A DNA stretch of 13,345 nt from assembly GCA_934511165.1 (NCBI GenBank), contig CAKSWA010000049.1, positions 1 to 13,345 on the forward strand, given 5' to 3'. Of the stretch, positions 1 to 7,535 are shown piece after piece. The notes under the pieces were generated by a model, which saw only the letters and a list, made by a program, of their open reading frames with translations, ran no database searches and had not been told where the DNA came from. Both the position numbers and the translations under genes were made by a program. Numbering within the stretch: position 1 is the stretch's first letter; each line of letters begins with the position of its first letter. Source of the DNA: an uncultured Oscillospiraceae bacterium. Lineage in GTDB: Bacteria > Bacillota > Clostridia > Oscillospirales > Oscillospiraceae.

Positions 1-2568
1 CTGCCCAGCTTCTCGCTGATCCCCCGCAACGACCCCTCGCTTCTGCTCATCAACGCCGGCATGAGCCCCATGAAAACCTGGTTCACCGGAGAAGAGGAGC
101 CGCCGCGCCACCGCGTGACGACCTGCCAGAAGTGCATCCGCACGCCCGATATCGAGAACATCGGCAAAACGGCGCGCCACGGCACGTATTTTGAAATGCT
201 CGGCAACTTCTCCTTCGGCGATTACTTCAAGCGCGAAGCCATCCATTGGGCGTGGGAATTCCTGACCTCCCCCGACTGGGTCGGCATCGATCCCGACCGG
301 CTGTATCCGAGCGTTTATCTCGACGACGACGAGGCCTGGAACATCTGGCACGACGAGATCGGCATCGCCCCGGAGCGCATTTTCCGCTTCGGCAAGGAAG
401 ATAACTTCTGGGAGCACGGCAGCGGCCCGTGCGGCCCCTGCTCCGAGATCTACTACGACCGCGGCGAGAAATACGGCTGCGGCAAGCCCGGCTGCACCGT
501 GGGGTGCGACTGCGACCGGTATATCGAGATCTGGAACATCGTGTTCTCCCAGTTCAACAACGACGGTCAGGGCAACTACACCGAGCTTGCCCAGAAGAAC
601 ATTGACACCGGCATGGGTCTCGAGCGTCTCGCGGTCGTATGCCAGGACGTGAACTCCCTCTTCGACGTCGATACCGTGATGAACATCACCCACAAGGTGA
701 GCGAGATCACCGGCGCGCACTACGGCGAGACGAACGCGAAGGACGTGTCTCTCCGCATCATCACCGACCACATCCGCTCCTCGACCTTTATGATCTGCGA
801 CGGCGTTCTCCCCTCCAACGAGGGCCGCGGCTACGTGCTGCGCCGTCTGCTCCGCCGCGCCGCCCGCCACGGGCGTTTGCTCGGCGTGAAGGAGCCGTTC
901 CTTTATAAGGTCTGCGACACCGTCATCCACGAAAACCGCGGCGCTTACCCCGAGCTCTCCGAGCGCCAGGAGTATATCACCGGCGTCATCCGCTCCGAGG
1001 AGGAAAACTTCTCCCGCACGATCGACGGCGGCATGGCCATCTTCTCCGGCATGCTTGTCTCCCACAAGGAAAAGGGCGAGACCGTATTCTCCGGCTCCGA
1101 CGCCTTCAAGCTTTACGACACCTATGGCTTCCCGCTCGATCTCACGAAGGAAATGGCGGCCGATGAGGGCATGACGGTTGATGAGCCTGCGTTCCAGACT
1201 CTCATGAAGGAGCAGCGCGAGCGTGCCCGCGCCGCCCGCAGCTCCGATGAGACCGCCTGGGCGGGTCTTGATCTCGGCCTGGACAATCTCCCCACCAAGT
1301 TCACCGGCTATGAGCGCCTGCACGACGACTGCACCATCCTCGCCATTGTGGCCGAGGACGAGCTGCGCGAACGCGTCGGCTCCAGCGTGAGCGCGAGCAT
1401 CGTTCTGGACAAAACGCCGTTCTATGCCGAAATGGGCGGCCAGAGCGCCGACCACGGCCTGCTCATTCTCAAGGACGCCGTCTTTGAGGTGCGCGATGTG
1501 CAGAAGAACAAGGCCGGCAAGGTGTTGCACCACGGTGTGATGGTTTCCGGCAATCTCGCTGTCGGCGATAAGGTCAACGCCTGCGTTGACACCGGCCGCC
1601 GCAAGGCGATCATGCGCGCCCACAGCGCCACGCACCTGCTGCACAAGGCGCTGCGCACCGTTCTCGGCGATCATGTCCATCAGGCCGGCTCGCTCGTCGA
1701 GCCCGACCGTCTCCGCTTTGACTTTACCCACTTCTCCGCCATGAAGCCCGAGGAGATCGCCTCCGTGGAGCGCATGGTGAACGAAGCCGTGCTCGAAGGC
1801 TTCCCCATCACCGTGAAGGAAATGCCCATCGCGGAGGCCCGCAGTCTCGGCGCGATGGCGCTCTTCGGTGAAAAGTACGGTGACGTTGTCCGCGTTGTCG
1901 ATATGGGCGAGGGATATTCCGTCGAATTCTGCGGCGGCACGCATCTGGATAACACCGCGAAGGTCGGCTCGCTGCGCATCGTGAGCGAGTTCTCCGTTGC
2001 GAGCGGCGTGCGCCGTATCGAGGCCATCACCGGCCAGGAAACGCTCAAGTTCATCGAGAACAACACCCGCCTGCTCATGACGCTTTCCGAGCGTCTCAAG
2101 GCCAAGCCCGAGGAGCTTCTCACCCGTGCCGAGGCGCGCACGAACGAGATCCGCGAGCTGCGCTCGGAGCTCGAAAAGTTCCGCGGCCGCGAAATGCTCT
2201 CCAACGCCGAAAGCTTCCTTGCCAGCTCCAAAAAGGTCGGCTCGCTGCATGTGTTCACCGGCGTCGTGCCGGTTGATACGCCGGATAACCTCCGCAAGAT
2301 CGGCGACTTCCTGCGCGATAAGGACGAGAACATCGTTGCGGTGCTCGCCGCCGTGCGCGACGGGAAGATTACCTTCCACAGCGTGTGCGGCAAGGCGGCG
2401 GTCGCCGCCGGCGTCCGCGCGGGCGATATCATCCGCTCCGTCACCGCCATCTGCGGCGGCAAGGGCGGCGGCAAGCCGGATTCCGCCATGGGCGGCGGCA
2501 CCGATACGCTCAAGCTTGATGACGCTCTCGCCACCGTGGACGATTTCGTCGCCAGCAAGCTGAACTGA
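1..2568 (+). CDS. alaS: Alanyl-tRNA synthetase, 5'-truncated by window edge
   Basis: Charges tRNA-Ala with alanine in the cytoplasm and edits mischarged Ser/Gly. The reading frame is open from base 1 and its first codons already match the class II catalytic domain (PRNDPSLLLINAGM), so the true start lies roughly 20-25 codons upstream; 855 codons are visible against a usual 870-880. In order: catalytic domain with a Cys-rich insert (GCGKPGCTVGCDCDR, codons about 160-174) common in clostridial AlaRS; the editing domain with HSATHLLH at codon 541 and the zinc-binding CGGTH at codon 644; then a charged helical linker and the DHHA1 C-terminal domain ending in the glycine-rich GGKGGGKPDSAMGGG. Codon use is strongly C-ending, as expected for a highly expressed gene. 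A terminator follows at once. The ATG at 61 is an internal methionine, not the start. Confidence 0.98.
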   Translation: MPSFSLIPRNDPSLLLINAGMSPMKTWFTGEEEPPRHRVTTCQKCIRTPDIENIGKTARHGTYFEMLGNFSFGDYFKREAIHWAWEFLTSPDWVGIDPDRLYPSVYLDDDEAWNIWHDEIGIAPERIFRFGKEDNFWEHGSGPCGPCSEIYYDRGEKYGCGKPGCTVGCDCDRYIEIWNIVFSQFNNDGQGNYTELAQKNIDTGMGLERLAVVCQDVNSLFDVDTVMNITHKVSEITGAHYGETNAKDVSLRIITDHIRSSTFMICDGVLPSNEGRGYVLRRLLRRAARHGRLLGVKEPFLYKVCDTVIHENRGAYPELSERQEYITGVIRSEEENFSRTIDGGMAIFSGMLVSHKEKGETVFSGSDAFKLYDTYGFPLDLTKEMAADEGMTVDEPAFQTLMKEQRERARAARSSDETAWAGLDLGLDNLPTKFTGYERLHDDCTILAIVAEDELRERVGSSVSASIVLDKTPFYAEMGGQSADHGLLILKDAVFEVRDVQKNKAGKVLHHGVMVSGNLAVGDKVNACVDTGRRKAIMRAHSATHLLHKALRTVLGDHVHQAGSLVEPDRLRFDFTHFSAMKPEEIASVERMVNEAVLEGFPITVKEMPIAEARSLGAMALFGEKYGDVVRVVDMGEGYSVEFCGGTHLDNTAKVGSLRIVSEFSVASGVRRIEAITGQETLKFIENNTRLLMTLSERLKAKPEELLTRAEARTNEIRELRSELEKFRGREMLSNAESFLASSKKVGSLHVFTGVVPVDTPDNLRKIGDFLRDKDENIVAVLAAVRDGKITFHSVCGKAAVAAGVRAGDIIRSVTAICGGKGGGKPDSAMGGGTDTLKLDDALATVDDFVASKLN

Positions 2569-2574
2569 ATTTTC

Positions 2575-2601
2575 AAAAGCCGCCGCATTGCGGCGGCTTT
2601 T
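2575..2601 (+). terminator. Intrinsic terminator after alaS
   Basis: An 8-bp GC stem (gccgccgc / gcggcggc, loop att) is flanked by AAAA and TTTT that extend the pairing to 12 bp. It begins 7 bases after the alaS stop and is the classic rho-independent form, though the T-run is only four bases. The hinT start is only 26 bases downstream, so hinT needs either read-through or a promoter inside alaS. Confidence 0.85.
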
Positions 2602-2627
2602 GCCCATTATGTGAAAGGAGCACAATT

Positions 2628-2969
2628 ATGAACGACTGCCTTTTCTGCCGGATCATCGCCGGTGAGATCCCGTCCGCCAAAGTGTACGAGGACGAACACG
2701 TCTATGCCTTCCGCGACATCAATCCCCAGGCGCCGACGCACATTCTCGTCGTGCCGAGAGAGCACATCGGCTCCGTGGCGGAGCTGACGGAAGAGAACTC
2801 CGCGGCCGCTGCGCGCTGCCTCGTCGCTGCGGCGAAGATCGCCGAGAGCGAAAAGCTGACCGGCGGCTACCGCATCGTCTCCAACGTCGGCCCCGACGCC
2901 GGACAGACCGTGAAGCATCTCCACTTCCACATCCTCGGTGGCAAGCGCCTGGACGACACCATGGCGTGA
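2628..2969 (+). CDS. hinT: HIT-family purine nucleoside phosphoramidase (HinT-like)
   Basis: A 113-residue histidine-triad protein of the usual HinT length. Family members are small cytoplasmic dimers that hydrolyse AMP-lysine and other adenosine phosphoramidates, including aminoacyl-adenylates released by tRNA synthetases, which fits its place behind alaS. Seen directly: the catalytic triad HLHFH (H97, H99, H101) followed by ILGG; the N-terminal CLFCRIIAGEIP with C4 and C7, which together with H46 and H97 can bind zinc in HinT proteins; and the conserved THILVVPREH. The start is fixed by a strong GAAAGGAG ribosome binding site at 2613-2620. There is no obvious promoter in the gap after alaS. 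The exact substrate is not readable from sequence. Confidence 0.95.
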   Translation: MNDCLFCRIIAGEIPSAKVYEDEHVYAFRDINPQAPTHILVVPREHIGSVAELTEENSAAAARCLVAAAKIAESEKLTGGYRIVSNVGPDAGQTVKHLHFHILGGKRLDDTMA

Positions 2970-2979
2970 TTTTTCAAAG

Positions 2980-3005
2980 CCTCCCTCGTCAGAGGGAGCC
3001 TTTTT
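2980..3005 (+). terminator. Terminator-like hairpin after hinT
   Basis: A 7-bp stem CTCCCTC / GAGGGAG (2981-2987 and 2992-2998) with a GTCA loop is followed by CC and five Ts. It lies 11 bases past the hinT stop. From memory and unchecked, CTCCCTC-GTCA-GAGGGAG cores recur in dispersed intergenic repeats of gut Clostridia, so it could also be a repeat fragment serving as a terminator. Confidence 0.7.
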
Positions 3006-3006
3006 A

Positions 3007-3075
3007 ACCGATTGCGTGCATCCGTACGGATGCAAAAGGAATAGCTTCCACCACCGATTGGTAGCATACATACGG
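3007..3075 (+). repeat. Two imperfect 23-bp direct repeats upstream of the XRE gene
   Basis: Copies at 3007-3029 and 3053-3075 begin with the same ACCGATTG and end in TACGG, with 18 of 23 bases identical by eye and a 46-bp repeat pitch. Each copy leads into its own dyad. The arrangement resembles a tandem pair of operator sites for the downstream regulator; the operator role is inference. Confidence 0.55.
3017..3034. promoter_or_regulatory. Perfect 18-bp palindrome, candidate operator
   Basis: TGCATCCGTACGGATGCA is its own reverse complement over all 18 bases. It lies 52 bp before the XRE start and has no loop, which suits a dimeric DNA-binding protein better than an RNA hairpin. XRE regulators commonly bind such sites near their own genes. 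Confidence 0.5.
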
Positions 3076-3091
3076 GTGATGCCGTATGTAT
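3066..3091. promoter_or_regulatory. Inverted repeat spanning the XRE ribosome binding site and start codon
   Basis: Arms ATACATACGG (3066-3075) and CCGTATGTAT (3082-3091) are perfect 10-bp complements around a 6-base spacer GTGATG. The right arm contains the ATG at 3086 and the spacer holds part of the GGGTGA ribosome binding site. It could be a second operator (it shares GCAT...ATACGG with the upstream palindrome copy) or an mRNA hairpin that limits translation of the regulator and, by coupling, of comEC. Confidence 0.5.
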
Positions 3092-3301
3092 TTCAAGCGC
3101 CTTTACGAACTGCGCGAGGATAACGACTATACAAAAAAGACCATCGCGGAGTATCTCCACATGAACCGCGAGGTCTACCGCCGGTACGAAGCCGGTATCC
3201 GGGAAATCCCTGTCTGGGCGGTGATCCGGCTTGCGGAGCTCTATCATGTCTCCACGGACTATCTGCTCGGTCTGACGGACGAAAAGAACGGCCATGCGTA
3301 A
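3086..3301 (+). CDS. Small XRE-family helix-turn-helix regulator
   Basis: A 71-residue single-domain Cro/CI-type DNA-binding protein. The fold is clear: LYELREDNDYTKKTIAEYL (helices 1-2), then the recognition region MNREVYRRYEAG, then IREIPVWAVIRLAELYHVS and the characteristic end STDYLLGLTD. It has no partner or effector domain, so it probably acts as a dimeric repressor. The start follows a modest GGGTGA site (3074-3079) inside an inverted repeat. Its last 8 bases overlap the comEC start (ATG at 3294), so the two are translationally coupled and likely co-transcribed. The dyads just upstream suggest autoregulation. Target genes are unknown; comEC is the simplest guess and is inference. Confidence 0.9.
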   Translation: MYFKRLYELREDNDYTKKTIAEYLHMNREVYRRYEAGIREIPVWAVIRLAELYHVSTDYLLGLTDEKNGHA

Positions 3302-5594
3302 AGCGGCTCTGCTCTGCGGGGCGCTGTCTCTTGCCGTTTTTGAAGCCTTTTATCTTCTGCCGGAGAGCGTTCTGCTCCCGGCGGCGGGCGTCTGCGCGCT
3401 TCTTTCGGCGCTGAGCCTCCTGCTTCCGCGCGGAAAGAGCCGCACCCGCGCGCATCTCGCGCTGCTCGGCGCGGCCATCGGGCTTTTCGCTTTTTTCGTG
3501 CAGGAGCATTTCCTCGCCGCGCCCTCGGATGCGCTCGCGGGCGAAAAGCGCGTGATTTCCGTGCGTGTGACGGACTACCCGGACATTTACGACACGAGCG
3601 AATATATAACGGTACGTGTCACGGACCCGGAGCTTCCGGGCGTGAAGTGCCGCATCGCTTCCTACGATACGGAAAATTTCTCCGCCCTCACGCCGGGCGA
3701 CGAGCTCTCCATCCCGGTGAAGCTGCTCCCGGCGCGGGAGCGCAACGGGCAGAGTGTGGATACGTATGCCGCGCAGGGGATTTTCCTTCGCGCTACGGCG
3801 ACCGGCGCGCCGGAGGTCACCGGGCGCTGGGCCTTTTCGTTCCTCTATGCGCCGAAGGCACTCTGCCGCGCGATCGGCGAGGTTTGCCGAAACGTGTTCC
3901 CGCCGGATGTGCAGCCGTTTCTCACGGCGCTTTTGACCGGTGACAAGACCGACCTTTACGATGACGGCGCGCATTACTATGCTCTCGCCGATGCGGGACT
4001 GGCGCACGTCGTGGCGGTGTCCGGCATGCACATCGCCTTTCTCATGGGCTTTCTCTATCTGCTGATCGGGCGGCGGCCGCGGGCGGTCGCGATGAGTCTG
4101 CCGGTGCTGCTGCTCTTCGCCGCGATGACCGGCTTCACGCCGTCGGTGACGCGCGCGGCGGTCATGCAGCTTTTCCTGCTCTCCGCCCCGCTCTTTGACC
4201 GGGAGAGCGACGGGGTAACCTCGCTTTTAACGGCGCTCGCGCTCCTTTTGCTGCTCAACCCCTCCGCCTGCGCCAGCGTCAGCTTGCAGCTGAGCTTTTC
4301 CTCCGTGGCGGGTATCTGGCTTCTTTCCGAGCGGATGTACCGCGCCCTCTACCGGAGAATTGACGGATCGCGGATCGGCAGAAACCGCCTCGTCCGCCGG
4401 ACGCTCTTTTTAGCGGCGGGCTCGGTTTCGAGCAGCGTCGGCGCAATGGCGCTCTCCGCGCCGCTCACGGCGGTGCACTTTGGCTCGGTGTCGGTCGTTG
4501 CGCCGCTTTCGAACATCCTCTGCCTCTGGATCGTCTCGGCGGTTTATATCGGCGGGTACATCCTTGTGCTGCTCGGCGCGATTGTTCCGGGCGCGGCGGC
4601 GCTGGGCGGAGGTATCCTCGCGTGGGGCGTGCGGTATATCTATGCGGTGTCCGGCTTCCTGTCGCGCCTCCCGTGTGCAAACGTTTATGTGCGAAATCCG
4701 CTCTTTCTCGGCTGGCTCGTGCTGGTTTACGCCCTGTTCCTCGCCGCGTGGCTGCGCTCCCGGAAAACCGGGCACTTTCGCGCGCTGGTGCCGGTGGGAC
4801 TTTCGCTCGCGCTGCTCTTGGCTGCCGCCGGGATCACAAGACTCCAATGGAACGATACGCTCCGTCTCACGGCGCTCGATGTCGGGCAGGGCGAATGCAT
4901 TGTCCTCACAAGCGGCGAGCACGCCGCGGTGGTCGATTGCGGCGGGAGCTTCGTCACGCACGACGCGGGGAAAAGCGCCTTGCAGTATCTCGGCGGAGAA
5001 TGCCGGAAGAGCATCGACGCGCTCATTCTCACGCATCTCCATACCGACCACGCCAACGGCGCGGCGCAGCTCTTATCCCGCGTGCGCGTCGGTACGCTCT
5101 ATCTGCCGCGCGAAACGGAGGAAACGTCTCTGCTCGCGGAAATTCTCTCTGCTGCAGAGCGGCAGGGGACGAGGGTGGAATATGTGACCGAGGACATGAC
5201 GCTGCCGCTCGGCACAGCTTTGCTCACCGTATGGCCGCCGCTGCTGCCGGAGTCGGAGGACGCCAACGAAAACGGCCTCATCCTTGAGGCCGCGCAGGGC
5301 AATTTTGAGGCGTTCATCCTCGGCGACGCGCCCTCCAAGGCGGAAAAGGCGCTCGTAGCCAGTGCGCCGCTGCCGGACGCGGAGGTCCTGTTCGTGGCGC
5401 ACCACGGCTCGAACACCTCGACGTGCAAGGAACTTCTGGAAGCGATCACGCCGGAAACGGCGGTCATTTCCGTTGGATATAATACCTATGGCCACCCGAC
5501 GCAGAAGGTTCTCGACCGGCTGGCCAAATACAATATCACCGTGCTGCGCACGGATACCGACGGCGAGATCACGCTTACCGCCGGGGAGGAGTAA
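3294..5594 (+). CDS. comEC: ComEC/Rec2 competence DNA-uptake channel
   Basis: A 766-residue polytopic membrane protein, full length for the family, which forms the channel that carries single-stranded DNA across the cytoplasmic membrane during transformation. Order: N-terminal hydrophobic helices (residues 1-70), a soluble DUF4131/OB-like domain (about 85-185), the Competence domain with many membrane segments and the signature AVSGMHIAF near residue 241, then a C-terminal metallo-beta-lactamase domain. The latter starts with LDVGQGECIVL near residue 526, carries HLHTDH at 581-586, and continues through VAHHGSNTST and GYNTYGHP. The metal-ligand motif is intact, so nuclease-like activity is possible. 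The start overlaps the XRE gene by 8 bases and has only a weak ribosome binding site, pointing to translational coupling. holA follows after 6 bases. No comEA is adjacent. Confidence 0.97.
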   Translation: MRKAALLCGALSLAVFEAFYLLPESVLLPAAGVCALLSALSLLLPRGKSRTRAHLALLGAAIGLFAFFVQEHFLAAPSDALAGEKRVISVRVTDYPDIYDTSEYITVRVTDPELPGVKCRIASYDTENFSALTPGDELSIPVKLLPARERNGQSVDTYAAQGIFLRATATGAPEVTGRWAFSFLYAPKALCRAIGEVCRNVFPPDVQPFLTALLTGDKTDLYDDGAHYYALADAGLAHVVAVSGMHIAFLMGFLYLLIGRRPRAVAMSLPVLLLFAAMTGFTPSVTRAAVMQLFLLSAPLFDRESDGVTSLLTALALLLLLNPSACASVSLQLSFSSVAGIWLLSERMYRALYRRIDGSRIGRNRLVRRTLFLAAGSVSSSVGAMALSAPLTAVHFGSVSVVAPLSNILCLWIVSAVYIGGYILVLLGAIVPGAAALGGGILAWGVRYIYAVSGFLSRLPCANVYVRNPLFLGWLVLVYALFLAAWLRSRKTGHFRALVPVGLSLALLLAAAGITRLQWNDTLRLTALDVGQGECIVLTSGEHAAVVDCGGSFVTHDAGKSALQYLGGECRKSIDALILTHLHTDHANGAAQLLSRVRVGTLYLPRETEETSLLAEILSAAERQGTRVEYVTEDMTLPLGTALLTVWPPLLPESEDANENGLILEAAQGNFEAFILGDAPSKAEKALVASAPLPDAEVLFVAHHGSNTSTCKELLEAITPETAVISVGYNTYGHPTQKVLDRLAKYNITVLRTDTDGEITLTAGEE

Positions 5595-5600
5595 AAAACT

Positions 5601-6650
5601 ATGGCAAAGCCGTCTTTCGGCAAAAAGGAAGCGCCGCTCGACTATGGCGCACTCGTAAAAAATCTTCGCGACAAGGGCCCGGAAAAGCTCTATCTTCTCT
5701 GGGGCGAGGAGGACTATCTTCTCACGGACTTCGTTTCGCGGCTCCGTACCGCATGTGTCGGCACGGAAGAGGACGAATTCAACGCAAAGCGCATCGATTC
5801 TCCCGCGCCGGCGGCGAACGACATCGCCGAGGCGCTCGACGCCATGCCGTTTTTTGGAGACCGGACGTTCGTGGAGCTGCGCGGGTTTGATGTGAACAAG
5901 TGCCGCGACGAGCGCACCACGGCGCTCTTTTCGGACATTCCGGACTGGTGCACCGTTGTTATCACGCTGCCGACGGGCGTTGACCCGGACGGGCGGCTTG
6001 CCTTCATAAAGCAGCTCAAAGCGGCAGGCAAGGCCGTGAACTTCACAGCGCAGACCGGCGCGCCGCTCAATAACTGGATCGTCCGCCGCTTTGAAGCTGG
6101 CGGCAAACGCATCGACCGCGATGCTGTGGACCGGCTCGTGTTCCTCTCCGGCGATCTCATGAACCGGCTCATCCCGGAAATCGCGAAGATCTGCGGCTAT
6201 GTCCCCGGCGAGCGCGTTACGGCGCAGGACGTGGAAAAGCTCGCGCACCACATCCCGGAGGCGGATGCCTTCCAGATGACCGAGGAGATCGCCCGCCGGA
6301 ACTACGACGGCGCGGCGGCCAAGCTCGCAGAGCTTCTGGCCGGAGACGCCGAGCCCATTGAGATCATGGGCGTGATCGGCTGGCAGGTGCGGCAGCTCTA
6401 TGCCGCAAAGATCGCCGAGAAGAGCGGCCGGGGAACGCCGTTTCTCATGGAATTGCTCGGCACCTCGAGCGAGTACCGTGCGCGAAAGCTTGCCGAAACG
6501 GCGGCAAAATTCTCCCTTCCGGCGCTCACAAACGGCGTGCGGCTGTGCGCGGAGTACGCGATGAAGCCGCGCGAGAGCGGCGCGATCACCGACGCCGAGG
6601 CGGTCAAGGAGTTCCTGATCCGCTTCGCGATGGAGGCGCGCCGTGCTTAA
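5601..6650 (+). CDS. holA: DNA polymerase III delta subunit (clamp loader)
   Basis: A 349-residue protein matching HolA in length and layout; it opens the beta sliding clamp within the clamp loader during replication. Visible family marks are KLYLLWGEEDYLLTDFVSRL near residues 29-48 (the degenerate AAA+ start, without a functional Walker A), the AMPFFGDRTFVELRG segment that follows in the N-terminal domain, a middle lid region around FLSGDLMNRLIPEIAKI, and the C-terminal collar helices including IMGVIGWQVRQLYAAK. The position immediately after comEC is a widely conserved Firmicutes order. The GGGGAGGAG binding site lies over the comEC stop. Its own stop overlaps the next gene's GTG start by 8 bases, so the run comEC-holA-rnmV looks like one operon. 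Confidence 0.95.
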   Translation: MAKPSFGKKEAPLDYGALVKNLRDKGPEKLYLLWGEEDYLLTDFVSRLRTACVGTEEDEFNAKRIDSPAPAANDIAEALDAMPFFGDRTFVELRGFDVNKCRDERTTALFSDIPDWCTVVITLPTGVDPDGRLAFIKQLKAAGKAVNFTAQTGAPLNNWIVRRFEAGGKRIDRDAVDRLVFLSGDLMNRLIPEIAKICGYVPGERVTAQDVEKLAHHIPEADAFQMTEEIARRNYDGAAAKLAELLAGDAEPIEIMGVIGWQVRQLYAAKIAEKSGRGTPFLMELLGTSSEYRARKLAETAAKFSLPALTNGVRLCAEYAMKPRESGAITDAEAVKEFLIRFAMEARRA

Positions 6651-7329
6651 AATCAAAGAGGCCATCGTCGTCGAGGGACGGTACGATAAGATCGCGCTTG
6701 AACCGCTCGTCGATACCGCAATCTTCACGACCGACGGATTCGGCATATTCAAAAATAAAGAAAAGCTCGCCCTGCTCCGGCGCGTGGCCGAGCAGCGCGG
6801 GCTCATCGTCCTGACGGACGCGGACGGCGCGGGGCTCGTCATCCGAAACCGTCTGCGCGGCGCGATAAGCGCGCAGTATCTCAAGCACGCCTATATCCCG
6901 GACATAGCGGGCAAGGAGCGACGCAAGAGCGCACCATCGCGCGCCGGAATGCTCGGCGTGGAGGGCATGAAGCCGGAAATCCTGGAAGAGGCTCTGCGCC
7001 GCGCCGGGGCAGAGTGCGATACGGAGACGCGCGAGCGCGTCACCAAGGCCGATCTTGCTGCTCTCGGCCTCTCCGGCGGCGCAGACAGCGCTGCAAAGCG
7101 CCGCGCTTTGCAGAAAAAGCTTGCGCTGCCGGAAAATCTCTCGGCCAACGCGCTGCTCAATGCGGTGAACTCGCTCTATACGCGCGGGGAGTTTCTATCG
7201 GCGGCGCGCTCTTTCGAGAACGAGGGTCGCAGCGTTGCCGAGCAGGAGAAAGCCGCCGGAGGCGGTTTCGAGCTCGGCGGCGAGCCGGTAGAGAGCGTAG
7301 GTGCGCGGCGTGAGCGCACCGATATGTAA
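6643..7329 (+). CDS. rnmV: Ribonuclease M5 (5S rRNA maturase), with an unusual C-terminal tail
   Basis: A Toprim-domain nuclease that trims precursor 5S rRNA in Firmicutes. The Toprim motifs are intact: IVVEGRYDK with E11, and LTDADGAG with D59 and D61. The DUF4093 part follows, with SRAGMLGVEGM and LSANALLNAVNSLYTRGEFL (residues 166-185), where family members normally end. This protein is 228 residues against about 185, the last 40 being low-complexity and charged (ENEGRSVAEQEKAAGGG...). That tail is the reverse complement of a convergent ORF (7195-7431), so it may be run-through rather than selected sequence. The start is GTG at 6643, overlapping holA by 8 bases and served by GGAGG at 6632-6636. 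Confidence 0.92.
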   Translation: MLKIKEAIVVEGRYDKIALEPLVDTAIFTTDGFGIFKNKEKLALLRRVAEQRGLIVLTDADGAGLVIRNRLRGAISAQYLKHAYIPDIAGKERRKSAPSRAGMLGVEGMKPEILEEALRRAGAECDTETRERVTKADLAALGLSGGADSAAKRRALQKKLALPENLSANALLNAVNSLYTRGEFLSAARSFENEGRSVAEQEKAAGGGFELGGEPVESVGARRERTDM

Positions 7330-7431
7330 AAGGATCATCACCGAGCAGAAGGCCATCGCGCAGCTCACGCAGAGCGTATCGCGCACCATGCCGAACGCCT
7401 CCTCGCTGAGCGGGGAGAAAAGATACTTCAT
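7195..7431 (-). CDS. Small putative membrane protein convergent with rnmV
   Basis: A 78-residue ORF, not recognised as any family. Translation begins MKYLFSPLSEEAFGMVRDTL, followed by a hydrophobic segment of about 20 residues (CVSCAMAFCSVMILLHIGAL), then a helical stretch (YALYRLAAELETASGGFLLL) and a basic end (ERARRR). Reasons to think it real are strongly GC-biased third positions throughout, a protein-like composition, and a GGTGA binding site 5 bases before the ATG at 7431. A TACAAT -10 (7448-7453) with a weak TTGCGG -35 18 bases upstream is possible but would leave almost no leader. An upstream in-frame ATG at 7449 would add six residues. It overlaps the rnmV 3' end by 135 bases. Either this gene or the rnmV tail is likely unconstrained there. 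Confidence 0.5.
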   Translation of the reverse strand: MKYLFSPLSEEAFGMVRDTLCVSCAMAFCSVMILLHIGALTPRTYALYRLAAELETASGGFLLLGNAATLVLERARRR

Positions 7432-7434
7432 AAA

Positions 7435-7503
7435 AATCACCGCTTCCATTGTACCTGTGCAGCCTATTACGCCGCAACGGACAACATATGGAAGCGGTGG
7501 TTT
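7435..7503. repeat. Long imperfect inverted repeat between rnmV and nrdR
   Basis: The arms CACCGCTTCCAT (7438-7449) and ATGGAAGCGGTG (7488-7499) are perfect 12-bp complements, extendable as RNA by a G-U pair and AAA/TTT. A less perfect inner stem follows (TGT/ACA, ACC/GG). T-rich sequence comes after on the plus strand, so it may end the comEC-holA-rnmV transcript. The loop is too long for a standard terminator, and an eroded MITE is an alternative. The left arm covers the start region of the convergent small ORF. Confidence 0.45.
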
Positions 7504-7535
7504 CGTTTTCCTGTTTTTTGTAACCGTATCTTGTC

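Noticed and set aside
1680..2588. Long minus-strand open frame (302 codons) opposite alaS
   Set aside because: Ser/Arg/Pro-rich, no family features, and fully antisense to well-conserved AlaRS; long antisense frames are expected in GC-rich genes.
3093..4031. 312-codon minus-strand open frame opposite the XRE gene and comEC
   Set aside because: Arg-rich shadow of clear plus-strand genes.
5073..6884. 603-codon minus-strand open frame opposite comEC, holA and rnmV
   Set aside because: Arg/Ala/His-rich translation with no domains, antisense to three clear genes in conserved order.
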